Shown in pieces: positions 11,335 to 21,990 of a stretch of 64,000 nucleotides of DNA (the first letter of the stretch is position 1; each line of letters opens with the position of its first letter). This stretch comes from Periplaneta americana (Eukaryota > Arthropoda > Insecta > Blattodea > Blattidae), in assembly GCF_040183065.1 (NCBI RefSeq), contig NW_027185502.1, positions 1,539,501 to 1,603,500 of the forward strand, given 5' to 3'. A model generated the notes under the pieces. It was not told where the DNA came from, searched no databases, and worked only from the letters and a program-made list of their open reading frames with translations. The position numbers were made by a program, and so were the translations under genes.

Positions 11335-12010
11335 AAAGAAGACGAAATGGAAATATAAAAAATAAAGAAATTAAGCCTTCGAAGAGGTGGATCAATTCAA
11401 ACATCTTGGAGCAACAGTAACAAATACAAATGATACTCGGGAGGAAATTAAATGCAGAATAACTATGGGCATTGTCTGTTAATGTTCGTTTGAGAAGCTT
11501 TTGTCATCAAGTCTGCTGTCAAAAAATCTGAAAGTAAGAATTTATAAAACAGTTCTATTACCGTCGTGTTCTAATGGTTGTGAAACTTAGAATCTCACTT
11601 TGACAGAACAGAGATTAAGGGTTTTTGAGAATAAGGTTCCTAGGAAAAACATTTGGGCTAAGATGAAGTTACAGGAGAATGAAAAAGTTACACAACGCAG
11701 AACGCACGTAATAATTCACATCACTTAATTAGGAACATTAATTCCAGACGTCTGAGAATGGCAGGACATGTAGCAAGTATGGGCGAATCGAGAAATGTAT
11801 ATACAGTGTTAGTGTGGAGGCCGGAGGACGAAAGACCTTTGGGCAGGCCGAGAGGTAGGTGAGAGGATAATATTAAAATGAATTTGAGGTATGTGATGAT
11901 AGGGACTGGATTAATCTTGCTCAGGATAGGGGCCGATGGTGGGCTTACGTATGGAGGCAATGAATCTCCAGATTGCTTAAAAGCCATAAGTAAGTAAGGA
12001 AGTAAGTATC
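11335..12010 (+). pseudogene. RTE-like LINE 3' end, 5'-truncated
   Basis: Reads, with frameshifts, the ORF2 C-terminus of the same family as 12205-14540: an FKHLGATVTNTNDTREEIK block, LLSSSLLSKNLKVRIYKTV, then degraded LYGCETW and WAGH regions. It ends in a (taag)n-like tail at about 11985-12010, the 3' tail shared by the other copies. The 5' truncation is typical of incomplete reverse transcription. Confidence 0.8.
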
Positions 12011-12204
12011 AAAAGAAGTTTACTAAATTTGATAATTTATTTTTTTTTTTTTTTACATGATGAGCAATCACATATTTTTGACCTTCCTTCAGAGGATATT
12101 GTGATCAAACTTCCCCCTTGATAGATAAACGAAGACATACGAGTATAGTAGACATTCCAACATTCGGGGGGGGGGGGTGCAGAATGTAATATCTTACCAT
12201 TGTT

Positions 12205-14540
12205 TTTAATTGGAGAATTAAGAGAAAGACTACCAGTAGCTAAGCGAGTAGAGCATCAAGTTAATATTAGTAAATTCATTATTCTGAAATTAAAGGATGA
12301 GTTAACTAAGCAAAATTATCAGGTCGAAATTTCGAATAGTTTTGCCACTTTAGGAAGTTCCGACGAAGTTGAGGAAGAGTTTGATTTTAATAGCGTTGGG
12401 AAAATATCAGAGATAATATCATAATTACAGCTGAGCAGAGCATAAGTTATTATGAAACGAAGAATAAGAAACCGTGGTTTGTTGAAGATTGTTACATGGT
12501 AGTAGAAAGAAGGAAACGGCCAAAATTGAAATTCTTACTGGATCCAGTTGAGGAAAATAGAGTTAATTATTTCAATGAAAGACGGAAAGTAAGTCGTCCA
12601 ACTGGGAATAAAAAGAGAGGTTACTTGAAGAAAAAACTGAATGAGATAAAAACAAATAGCAAGAATAAAAACATTCGAGAATTATGTAAGACTATAAAGA
12701 AATTTAAAAACGAATATCAGGCAAGGGTAAACATGATCAAGGATGAGAATGGTGACTTGCTTTTATACTCTCTTTCAATCCTGAAGAGATGGAAAAACTA
12801 TTTTGGGCAAGTACTAAATGTACATACGCCAAACAGAAATGATTGGAACGAAATTAAAATATAAATTTGAGCCATTTATACCGGAACCCACACATTCTGA
12901 GGTCGAAATTGTGATATATATTATAAAAAAGTACAAGCCTCCTGGTATCGATCAAATTCCTGCATCATTAGTACAAGAGGGTGGAAGCGCTTTATCTAGC
13001 GAAATTTATAAACTTGTACTTGCTATTTGGGAAACGTAAATTGTACCAAAACAATGGGAGGAGTCCATAATTGTACCTATTTTTAAGAAGGGCACAAGAC
13101 TAACCGTGGTAACGTTCGAGGAATATAATTTTTATTAACGTCGTGCAATATTTTGTCCAATGTTCTTTTGAGAAGATTAACTCCGTACGTAGATGAAATA
13201 ATTGGGGATAATCAGTTCGGTTTGAGGCGTAATAGAACGACTATTGTTCACATTTTTTTTATTCAACAGATATTGGAGAAAAATGGGAGTATAAGTGTAC
13301 AGTACATCAGTTATTCACAGATTTCAAAAGGGCGTATGACTCGGTTAAGAGAGACGATTTATACTGTGTGAACAGTATAGAGCAGAACACGTTTCACGGC
13401 AGGCCGGCTTTGCGCACAGAGGTGAGGGACTCAAGGTCATGCGAGTTGTAAAACCTGTTCTGCTCTATACTGTTCACCCAGTACAATATTCTTACTTAAT
13501 TTGATATTCACAAGAAACTAGTTCGATTAATTAAAATATATCTCGCTGAAAATTACAGCCGAGTCCGTATAGGCCAGTTTCTATCTCATACTTTTCCAAT
13601 TCACTGCGGGCTAAAGCAAGGAGATGCACTATCACCTTTACTTTTTAATTTCGCTCTAGAATATGCCATTGGAAAAGTTCAGGACAACAGATAGGGTTTG
13701 AAATTGAACGGGTTACATCAGTTTCTTTCCTATGCGAATGCCGCGAATATGTTAGGAGAAAATCCACAAACGATTAGCGAAAACACGAAAATTTTACTTG
13801 AGCCAAGTAAAGCGATAGGTTTGGAAGTAAATCCCGAAAAGACAAAGTATATGATTATGTCTCGTGACCAGAATATTGTACGAAATGAGAATATAAATTT
13901 TCGACATTTATCCCTCGAAGACGTGGAAAAATTCAAATATCTTGGAGCAACAGTAACAAATATAAATTATACTCGGGAGGAAATTAAACGCGGAATCAAT
14001 ATGGAAAATGCCTATTAATATTCGGTTAAGAAGCTTTTGTTATCCAGTCTGCTGTCAAAAAGTCTGAAAGTTAAAATTTATGAAACAATTATATTACCAG
14101 CTGTTCTGTATGGTTGTGAAACTTGGACTCTCACTTTGAGAGAGAAACAGAGATTAAGGGTGTTTGAGAATAAGGTTCGTAGGAAATCATTTGAGGCCAA
14201 GAGGGATGAAGTTACAGGAGAATGGATAAAGTTACAAAACGCAGAACTGCACGCTTTGTATTCTTCGCCTGACTTAAGTAGGAACATTAAATCCAGACGT
14301 TTGAAATGGGCAGGCATGTAGCACAAATGGGCGAATCCAGTAATGAATGTAGACTGTTAGTTGGGAGATGGGAGGGATAAAGACCTTCGGGGAAGCGGAA
14401 ACGTAGATAGGAGGATAATATTAAAATGAATTTGAGGGTGGTGGGATACGATGGTAGAGAGTGGATTAATATTGTACAGGATAGGAACGGTTGGAGGGCT
14501 TATGTGAGGGCGGCAATGATCTGCGGGTTCCTTAATAGTA
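12205..14540 (+). pseudogene. RTE-like LINE ORF2 (longest copy): linker, RT and C-terminus
   Basis: A 5'-truncated retrotransposon of about 2.3 kb without the endonuclease. In order: linker (12205-12860); RT finger motif KYKPPGIDQIPASL (about 12940); FGLRRNRTT (about 13218); DFKRAYDSVKR (about 13320); GLKQGDALSPLLFN (about 13605); the palm motif, which is YANA instead of YADD (about 13730); KFKYLGATVTN (about 13930); SLLSKSLKVKIYETIILPAV and LYGCETW (to 14130); and the C-terminal motif near 14290. Frameshifts, stops and the lost aspartates make it inactive. A 118-bp MITE interrupts it. The clade is from memory; CR1- or jockey-like placement is less likely. Confidence 0.85.
13364..13481. mobile_element. 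118-bp MITE with TA target duplication
   Basis: Inverted ends of about 24 bp, starting ctgtgtgaacagtatagag on the left and the near-identical ctgggtgaacagtatagag on the right (reverse strand). TA dinucleotides flank it at 13362-13363 and 13482-13483. It interrupts the LINE RT between the KRAYDSVKR motif and the following helix. It has no coding capacity. TA flanks fit Tc1/mariner-type mobilisation. Confidence 0.85.
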
Positions 14541-14541
14541 A

Positions 14542-14574
<33 letters not shown>

Positions 14575-14582
14575 CATCATCA

Positions 14583-14618
<36 letters not shown>

Positions 14619-14629
14619 TAAGGTCTCTG
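14541..14629. repeat. (ATT)n microsatellite
   Basis: An imperfect trinucleotide array directly after the LINE 3' end, with a short (ATC)n stretch in the middle. It replaces the (taag)n tail seen in sister copies. Confidence 0.95.
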
Positions 14630-15099
14630 TGTACTTAACTTCGTTGTAGAAAAAAGACTGGACATTATATTTGCCCTGAAACAGTAATATTTTAGATTAA
14701 TAATCTATACCTAATTATTATAATCTGTAGCAAGCTTTCATGAATATTCCAACATAAATGCAAGGATAAATATGTTCTTTGGGTACCTTCCTTTAAATAA
14801 TATTGAATCACTACGAAATAATTTAATTCAAACATTCATCCTTTGACAGTTTAGTCTAAAAGCAGAACTCCATTTTTTCTTATTGATTATTTTTTGTACG
14901 AGTATCTGATAGTCAATTTGCACATTTGATGGAGTTCAATAATTCATTCGTTAATTCTGTATGGTATTGAATTGATTAAAACTGTTTAAAATAAGTATAT
15001 TATCTTTTAATATAATTGTAATGAATTGTTATTTAATTATTTTTTCTATAACAAAGGAACATAACGCACTCACATGACTTCTCGTCAGCTTTCTTGTCT
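14630..15099. other. A/T-rich spacer
   Basis: No gene or repeat boundary seen. Confidence 0.4.
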
Positions 15100-17085
15100 G
15101 GCATACACAGATTTGTTTAGATGAAACTTCCTCATCCTTTATCACAAGCTTCAACTGATTGCAGTAGCAGGGTTTTGACCATGTAATCTTAAACTAGTTA
15201 TATTGATCACTTGTAATTGGTATGGCTTAGCTTAAAACTGTACATTTGGCATTTGTGGGGTTATTTTATTCGAAGTATTATGAAATCCACGATCTTGTTA
15301 TTTATCCCATATATGAAGTAGTAGTTCGTTACAGTTTATGAAATGGATAGAAAGAACCCCATACAACTAAAAAAATTCATGCACTTTTTTATAAAGCAAA
15401 TATGTTTATCGCAAAATTATACCTCTTGTTATAATGATCATAGCTTCAAATTTATATTTTTAAAATATATCTCCAAAGTAGTTATCCCTTGAAATATTTA
15501 GTAAAATATTAATAAGTGAATAAGTTGTGTACACTTTACTTATTTACAGTGTCCAATTCGACAACAGCACTAAGAAAAGAAAAACTATATTGGTTATGAA
15601 ATATGGAAATCTCTTAGACAAAAATAGACGCAGGTGAATTCTAAACACTCGTCCCTACCTGTAAGCAACTTCCATTTCAATTCATATATACGAGAAAATT
15701 ACTCACCCAGTGACTATCACGTGACTTAAGCGTCTCATAACTGCTTATTTGTTCTCGTGTAGCTTCATTCTCAGAGTAACTTGATCCCTGCAAAACGAAG
15801 TGAATTGAAGAATATCAGGCATTGTACAAAAACATGAAATCGTCTTTAGGCCAAACAATTTTCCAGAACGAAATATAAGTACACATTGTGATAGGGTGGA
15901 ATGTAGACTTCAGTGTTCTCAAAAATGTCTGATGACCAGAAAAAGTTTTATTGGAAAAGTGGTGGTGCCTCCAATTAATGCCACAGTGTTTTCTCGTCAA
16001 AACATCTTACGAACAAGAATATATATGTCTAATAGTAAAAGAAAAGAAACGTCAGTACCAGCAACGAAAATGCCTTGCAAATTGAAGCAAACACATCATA
16101 GAAAATTAAATTATCAAATCGTAAGAAATGTCACATTATGACTCTCATAGACATTAATCAAATACATAAAACATACTGTATAAATACTTTTATGCCATCT
16201 TAGCATTGTAAACAGATTGTTACTACGTCGAAAATGGTGCGTAATTGGCTTATTATGGCACGCGTGCCGATAAAAGCAATGACGTATTTGCAATGACGTA
16301 ATACCGGAACTCTTGCTGTCTTGGTTTCTCTTCTACGCGCGGCCTAACAAGAAATGGAATGCAGGACAGAAGGTAACGTATCATTTATTTTCAATCTTTA
16401 ACAATTTTTGTATCACTTTTGTAATATCACATAAAACAGTTCTGTGGTGCAGAGAAACTATATTAACAAAATAAAGGAACAGTTGTTACATAACCTGCAA
16501 GGTCAGCCATTACTCTTTACTCAATGTCAATGCCAGGCGCAAGTCATCGATCAGAATGTATTATGAATATAATTTGTCAGTTATTGATCCTGAATTGAAT
16601 TTCTTTCATTATTTCTTTCCTACAATGTATAATGCTAAGATGCCATAAATTGTTGTATTAACTTGTGGATAATCTTATTATGACACTCATGAAAATTGTA
16701 GCACTCGTTATCGGTCATGCGACAAACATTCATCATGCAATAAACATCAGTTATCCACTTGTTGCATAAATAACTATTATACTTCATTGTTTAATATAAA
16801 GATCTCCAAATTGAGTAACGTAAAAGAGTTTTGATATTATTATTAATATTTTTAATTACATCACTACGTACTTCTATTCAAATAAAATCGAAGAATTAGG
16901 AAATATATTTCTCTATACATAGCTCTAACCAACACAAATTACAAATGATATTAATAATCCTAAAAATGACAGCAAATGAATAGATTGTAAAGAAAAGACA
17001 GTGGAACAGGACGAAGGGTTTGAAAATTCGGATGTAAACGAGGGAAAAGTGATTTCTGACGAAACAGGTATTTTGTTCTCCTGAA
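15100..17085 (+). repeat. Dispersed repeat X, copy 2
   Basis: The least interrupted X copy; it lacks the SINE present in copy 1 and the 1.1-kb insert present in copy 3. It includes an ATG-led reading (MSDDQKKFYWKSGG, from about 15925) that is also partly preserved in copy 3, but it breaks by stops soon after. I do not recognise a protein. Confidence 0.75.
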
Positions 17086-17796
17086 AAATTATGTTTTTTG
17101 AGTTACACTACTTATCTATATCATGTGCATTATACTGGCTCATTCGAAATCAGTTACTTAATAGGGCTTATACAGTTTATAGCGCATTTCCAATCTTATA
17201 GTCCTGTTGCTCTAATTTCCTGCAGCCAATCACGTTGCAGGTCGGCTACATTTAAACGTGTGCGTCTTATGATTCGCTGATGAAGACGTTATGCATATCC
17301 TAAGGCTCGATAAATACTTAATATAATCGCCCACCATTTTAGCTCTTTCGTTGGCGTTCGCAGAAACCACAGGAGGTCGTCATTTGCCGTTCAATTATTT
17401 GCTCAATTACAGTGCGTTTGATTTATTATCATAGGAGCTACGACATGATGATGTTTAACGGTACGGCAAATAGATTCCTCGTCTAGTAGCTCGGCAATGA
17501 AAGAACAAAAATAGCGAACGATACTACCTACCTAGACTTTATAGAGCCTTCATTTCTTAATACGTAAGCAAAGAGGAGGAGTCACGCAGGGAATAACAGC
17601 TTCGTGTCTATAGCTATGCATAAGAAGTATTCTCCCTTTCTACACATATACTCACTATTGTCATCTACTATTCACAACTTCCATATAACGTAGGCCTATA
17701 TTCAAGTATTCGTTCAGTATATATAATGTTTCGGAATATGTATGATGAGACTTTTTTGTGTTAAATTTTAACATACCTTGTTAACATATCCCACAC
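17086..17796. other. Unassigned sequence upstream of the Penelope-like element
   Basis: No gene recognised. It may include 5' parts of the Penelope-like element too diverged to read. Confidence 0.35.
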
Positions 17797-19130
17797 AGTA
17801 CAACATTAGCAACTTTCGACATAACTAACCTATACACAAACATACCTATAAAAGATACACCACAGATACTAGAACAAATGCTCAAAAACAACACACCACA
17901 AGAACAAATGCAAGAAATCATCCACACCACAGACATCATCACAAAACAAAACTACTTCACATACAATAACATATATTACACACAAACCGAAGGCCTACCC
18001 ATGGGATCACCCATTTCCAGCATACTAGCAGAAATATTCTTACACCACGTAGAACAGATATACATACAAAACAAAGGCAATAACAAACACGGAGACAACA
18101 TATATGGCACAGATACGTAGATGACATAGGCCTACTAATAATACTATACAAAGGAAACAAAAGACAGATCCAAAACCTACATCAACACATAAACAAAATA
18201 CACCCAAAGCTACACTACACATTAGAAATTGAAAACAACAAACCCATAAATTTTCAAGTCATTACAATAACAAAAGTAGACAACAAACACACATTCAAAT
18301 TATATAGAAAACCCACAACAACAACAACACACATACATACACAACACATCCAACCACCCCACACAACACAAGCTGCATTCCGAACAATGGTACACAGACT
18401 AATCAACATACCAATGAACCAACAGGATTACAAAGAAGAACTAAACACAATCAAATACATAGCACAAGAAAACGGATACAACCCCAACATAATAGAGAAC
18501 ATAATACGTAAGACAAAACAAAACCTCAAAAAACAGAAGAATACAACACAAACACAAGAACACAAAAAAAATACATCATACTAACACACGAACACAAAAT
18601 CATACATAAAATTGCAACCTCATTCAAGAAATTAAATTACAACATCGCATACGGAAAAAATAACACTCTACAAAAACATCTCAACACCAAACAAATACAA
18701 CCACAAAGGCGTATACAAACTCAAATGCAACACCTGCAACAACTTCTACATAGGACAGACAGGCAGATCATTTCAAACACGTTACAAAGAACACATCACA
18801 GCCATAACAAAATTACAAAACACCTCCACATATGCAGAACACAACACAAATTCCAACCACACCTACAGAGACATCAACACAGACATGGAAATACTGCACA
18901 TCTAATCAAAAAGAAAGAAACTCAACACACTAGAACAATATGAAATATACAGACACACGAAAACATACCCCAACGATATTCTCAACACACAACTCAATTT
19001 CAAAATACATACACTCTTTGACTCTACACTACGAACGCACACTCACAGGAAACAACAGGCGCCAACACCAACAACGACCAGTTCTGAAGATAACCCAAAA
19101 TAGGTCGAAACATGTTCACAAGGTATGTTA
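17797..19130 (+). pseudogene. Penelope-like element: reverse transcriptase plus GIY-YIG endonuclease
   Basis: 5'-truncated. The reading begins TFDITNLYTNIP (RT motif A, about 17815) and continues to GLPMGSPISSILAE (about 17993-18033). A 1-nt frameshift precedes the catalytic box RYVDDI (about 18108-18130). Then come KPINF and FKLYRKPT (about 18240-18315) and a basic linker. The GIY-YIG region follows: GVYKLKCNTC (about 18708), FYIGQTGRSF (about 18750) and YKEHI (about 18785). RT followed by GIY-YIG is diagnostic of Penelope-like elements, which prime reverse transcription at nicked DNA. Multiple frame breaks show it is dead. The plus strand is strikingly rich in A and C and poor in G across the element. 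Confidence 0.9.
19084..19111 (+). other. Hammerhead-like core motif at the Penelope 3' end
   Basis: A ctgaaga...ggtcgaaac arrangement with a short potential stem (acc/ggt) between the halves lies just after the GIY-YIG reading. Penelope-like elements are known to carry hammerhead ribozymes in their terminal regions. The first half here is not the exact CUGAUGA core, so activity is doubtful. Confidence 0.3.
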
Positions 19131-19200
19131 CAATTTAACACAAGAAAGTCTCATCATACATACTCCGAAGTGATACAGTGTTAAAAGTTGTGTAATCAAA

Positions 19201-19241
19201 ATGTGTGTGTGTGTGTGTATATATATATATGTATATATATA
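19201..19241. repeat. (GT)n(AT)n microsatellite
   Basis: Dinucleotide array just after the Penelope-like element. Confidence 0.95.
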
Positions 19242-19332
19242 ATGTATTGGATAGGTATACTATATTGTAAATGAAGGTGGCAGTTTCGAGCCGAAAACAT
19301 TTATCTCTTAATATGTGCAAATATAATTTTTA

Positions 19333-19570
19333 AAGAACTCGGAGGTTCATTGCCGCCCTCACATAAGCTCGCTATCGGTCCCTAGCCTGAGCAAGGTTAA
19401 ACCAGTCTCTACAATCATATCCCACCTCCCTCAAATTTATTTTAATATTATCCTCCCATCTATGTCTCGGTCTCCCCAAAGGTCTCTTCCACTCCGGCCT
19501 CTCTCCTAACACACTACATGCATTTATGGATTCGCCCATACGAGCTACATGCCCTGCCCGTGCTTAACTT
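19333..19570 (-). pseudogene. RTE-like LINE 3' fragment
   Basis: On the minus strand this encodes the last 70 or so residues of the LINE ORF2 family (GHVARMGES-like, then GRPRHRWED-like, then NLAQ-like motifs, with substitutions). It ends at the 'ggttctttaaa'-type 3' end and lacks everything upstream. Confidence 0.75.
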
Positions 19571-20091
19571 CATAGCAGAAAAAACCGCGGAAAACGATAT
19601 TAGTCATGAAGCCTAAATATTTCAAATGATGATGATGATGATGATGGTGATGGTGATAGTGATGGTGATGATGATGATGACGACGACGACGAAAATATGG
19701 ATTAAAGACCACCGATGAGATATCGTATAAAGTTGGAACATTGACTGAATTAAAGAATTTTCAAAGTATTGTAAAACACGATGTGAATATTGTGCGCGCA
19801 CATATAAAATTATTTACTGAAGGTCTATGGGTCGTTTGCAATATGAATGATGAGAAGTGTTCTCTTTCTTGTAGCATTTATCTAAAGACAGTAAGTCCTA
19901 GAGAAACTTGATTAATTACGAAGCTACTTGCCTATTTCATCAAACAAAATTCAATTACCGATAATGAAGGAAGGTATGTAGTTCGAAACTGGTATTAATA
20001 TCTCTGTCCTGAAATTAAATTTAATTTTGAAAATAAATAAACAAATAAACACGTATCATAAGAAATGCACTGCACACAATATACTACACTG
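19571..20091. repeat. Spacer with (GAT)n array and a repeat-Y fragment
   Basis: 19626-19693 is an imperfect GAT/GGT/GAC array. 19935-20035 resembles part of repeat Y ('gtatgtagttcgaaactggtat' region compared with 7005-7060). Nothing else is recognised. Confidence 0.6.
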
Positions 20092-20115
20092 TTGAATAAT
20101 TTTAAAGGAAAAACT

Positions 20116-20192
20116 TTTCCGGAGCCGGGTATCGATCCCGGGACCATTCGCTTAGAGCGCGAACGCTCTACCGACTGAGCTACCCCAGGAAC
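20116..20192 (-). pseudogene. tRNA-like cloverleaf, anticodon-loop position TCT
   Basis: On the minus strand: D arm GCTC/GAGC, anticodon stem TTCGC/GCGAA with loop GCTCTAA, T arm CCGGG-ATCGATA-CCCGG, and an acceptor with one or two mismatches. The central loop triplet would be TCT (Arg), but position 33 is C. It looks like a degraded tRNA gene captured in a repeat rather than an active gene. Confidence 0.65.
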
Positions 20193-20391
20193 TATACACG
20201 ACACCGTCACAATTTTTCCTTTTACATCCACAAAACTCAAATGAGCTGACAAGATGCCAGAACTCAACTATGAGTGCACACAAAATACTGTGTGACTTAA
20301 TTTGTGGCACTCACAGCTGAGTTCTGGCGTCTTGTCAGCTCATTTGAGTTCTGTGGATATAAAAGGAAAAATTGTGACGGTGTCGTGTATA

Positions 20392-20468
20392 GTTCCTGGG
20401 GTAGCTCAGTCGGTAGCGCGTTAGCGCGCTAAGCGAAGAGTCCCGGGATCGATACCCGGCTCCGGAAC
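20392..20468 (+). pseudogene. tRNA-like cloverleaf, right arm copy
   Basis: Inverted counterpart of 20116-20192. The T arm is intact. The anticodon and D stems carry substitutions (GCGC in place of GAGC; one stem mismatch). TTTTT at about 20471-20475 follows the 3' end, as in a Pol III terminator. Confidence 0.65.
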
Positions 20469-20492
20469 AATTTTTCCTTGAAATTATTCAAA

Positions 20493-21000
20493 CCTGCTTT
20501 ACAGGGAGCTCCTACCTGAAAGCCAGATTTGTATATTACTACACTGTTACTTATGTACATCCATGAGTTACTTACATTTGGTTCTTTCCTGAAGTAGATT
20601 CTACCGTCAGGATAGGCTTCCTGTAACAAGAAAATAAACCAAAAAATTATAACAAAATATGTATCGGTCAGACAAAAGAAATTTCAGAACCATGTAGAGT
20701 GAACTTGTTGTAGATTTTCATAACAATCGAAAAAAAAATTGTAACCCGTTTAATCTTAGAGGGCCGCGAACTGACTATCTTTAATAACACACTTAAAATT
20801 TTGAAAGTAATAGCTAGGGCTAGGATTTTGATGACGTATAAATCATGAAAAAATGACCTAAAACAATGCATTTATGACTTAAAAATCTTTCAAAAATGCC
20901 CTTAAAATACCCTAAAAATTGTTCTTACATAATTGGCTTAGTAGGAAAAGAGGTTTTGTACTACTTAATATTTAAACTAGTAATTAAAATTAAATTCTAA
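20493..21000. other. Spacer, no gene recognised
   Basis: A/T-rich sequence with no similarity I can name. It ends at the TAA that flanks the next element. Confidence 0.4.
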
Positions 21001-21390
21001 TGGCCGGTTTGTCCAAGTATTGTTAGAAGACTTAACGACTGTTAAACCTTCAACAGTTTGTTAAATACAGTTTTTCCATTTGTTCAACACCAGTTTGGCT
21101 TAACAGATTCTTAACCGTTTGTTAACTTTAAATGTAGGATTTCAGGCCGTTAACTCATTTAACAAACAGTTAAACATGGCGGATAACACCACAGCTGTTC
21201 AGACAAAAGTTGTGAAAGTAACATGTTATGTTTCTCTTTGAGGAATGTTTAGAGTAAGGGACGGTTTCACCAAGCTTCAGTAAATCAGTCCAAATGAAAC
21301 ATTAACTAGTACTGAACATTGAAATATTTACACGGTCCGTAGATTTCAAGCTTAGCAGCTATATGTGCCTCGTCGCGCTGATTACGTCAT

Positions 21391-21463
21391 GGTACCCAGA
21401 TGGAGTAGTCAGTAGCGTGTTGGTTTGCCATCCCAGGGGCCCGTGTTCGGTTCTCGGGGATAA
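21391..21463 (+). pseudogene. tRNA-like unit followed by T9
   Basis: A box-B-like 'gtgttcggttctc' and a T arm CCGTG-TTCGGTT-CTCGG are preceded by a box-A-like 'tggagtagtcagtag'. A run of nine T follows the 3' end within ten bases. Probably a tRNA pseudogene or SINE head; the anticodon arm does not pair well. Confidence 0.4.
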
Positions 21464-21662
21464 CTTTTTTTTTAACGTAACTAATTTTTATACATGTTAC
21501 CTTTCTTCATTTTTATAATTTTGTGTAGTGGAACTTATTATTTCGCAACTCTGGCTCCACTAGGAGAATTTAAGAAACTCTTGGGAGATCAATTTTCTTC
21601 CCGAAATAAAACAAAGATAAACAAACAAATTAAAGAAAAATAAAAGAAATACGCATGTGGAT

Positions 21663-21990
21663 CTAATACATTGTCCACATGCCATCGGCGTCTATCACTG
21701 CCTGGCATTTTCGGGGCATTGAGTCCACCAGGTCGCGGAAATAGTTCTGGTCCTTAGCGAAATCTTCACAGGTAACCAGAACTTGATCCCAGAACTGATC
21801 TGGATTTTGAGGTGGGATGTCTCGATATTTGTCAATCCTCTTTTTCATGCTTTTCCGTGAACCGTCTTTGAACGTTTATGACGGTGTGCACGGGGTGATT
21901 ATCCTGCTGGAAAATTAAATTTCCATCGGAAAGAAAACGATTATAAATTCCAAGAATCCAGCTCTTTCGCTTCTGTTTTAAGCCAGTGCA
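21663..21990 (-). pseudogene. Tc1/mariner-type transposase C-terminal fragment
   Basis: On the minus strand one frame reads FQQDNHPVHT (about 21925-21895), the second catalytic aspartate block of Tc1-like DDE transposases. After a frameshift the second frame reads DSMPRKCQAVIDADG (21720-21676), the conserved C-terminus. The intervening catalytic third residue region is not clean. It is inactive and lacks the DNA-binding half. Confidence 0.75.

Larger units (their letters stand above)
20092..20492. mobile_element. 400-bp near-perfect palindrome with tRNA-like cloverleaves near both ends
   Basis: Two arms of about 190 bp are reverse complements with few differences and a short unpaired centre near 20281-20300. 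Each arm carries a 77-nt tRNA-like unit near its outer end and about 100 bp of the tRNA-upstream sequence toward the centre. The outer 20 bp (ttgaataattttaaagg and its complement) complete the inverted ends. A unique target-site duplication was not clear to me. The arms put the tRNA 3' ends outward, the same design as at 1331-2044 but with unrelated sequence. Confidence 0.8.

Noticed and set aside
20392-20468. A functional tRNA-Arg gene
   Set aside because: Mismatches in the D and anticodon stems, C at position 33, and location in a palindromic repeat argue for a pseudogene.
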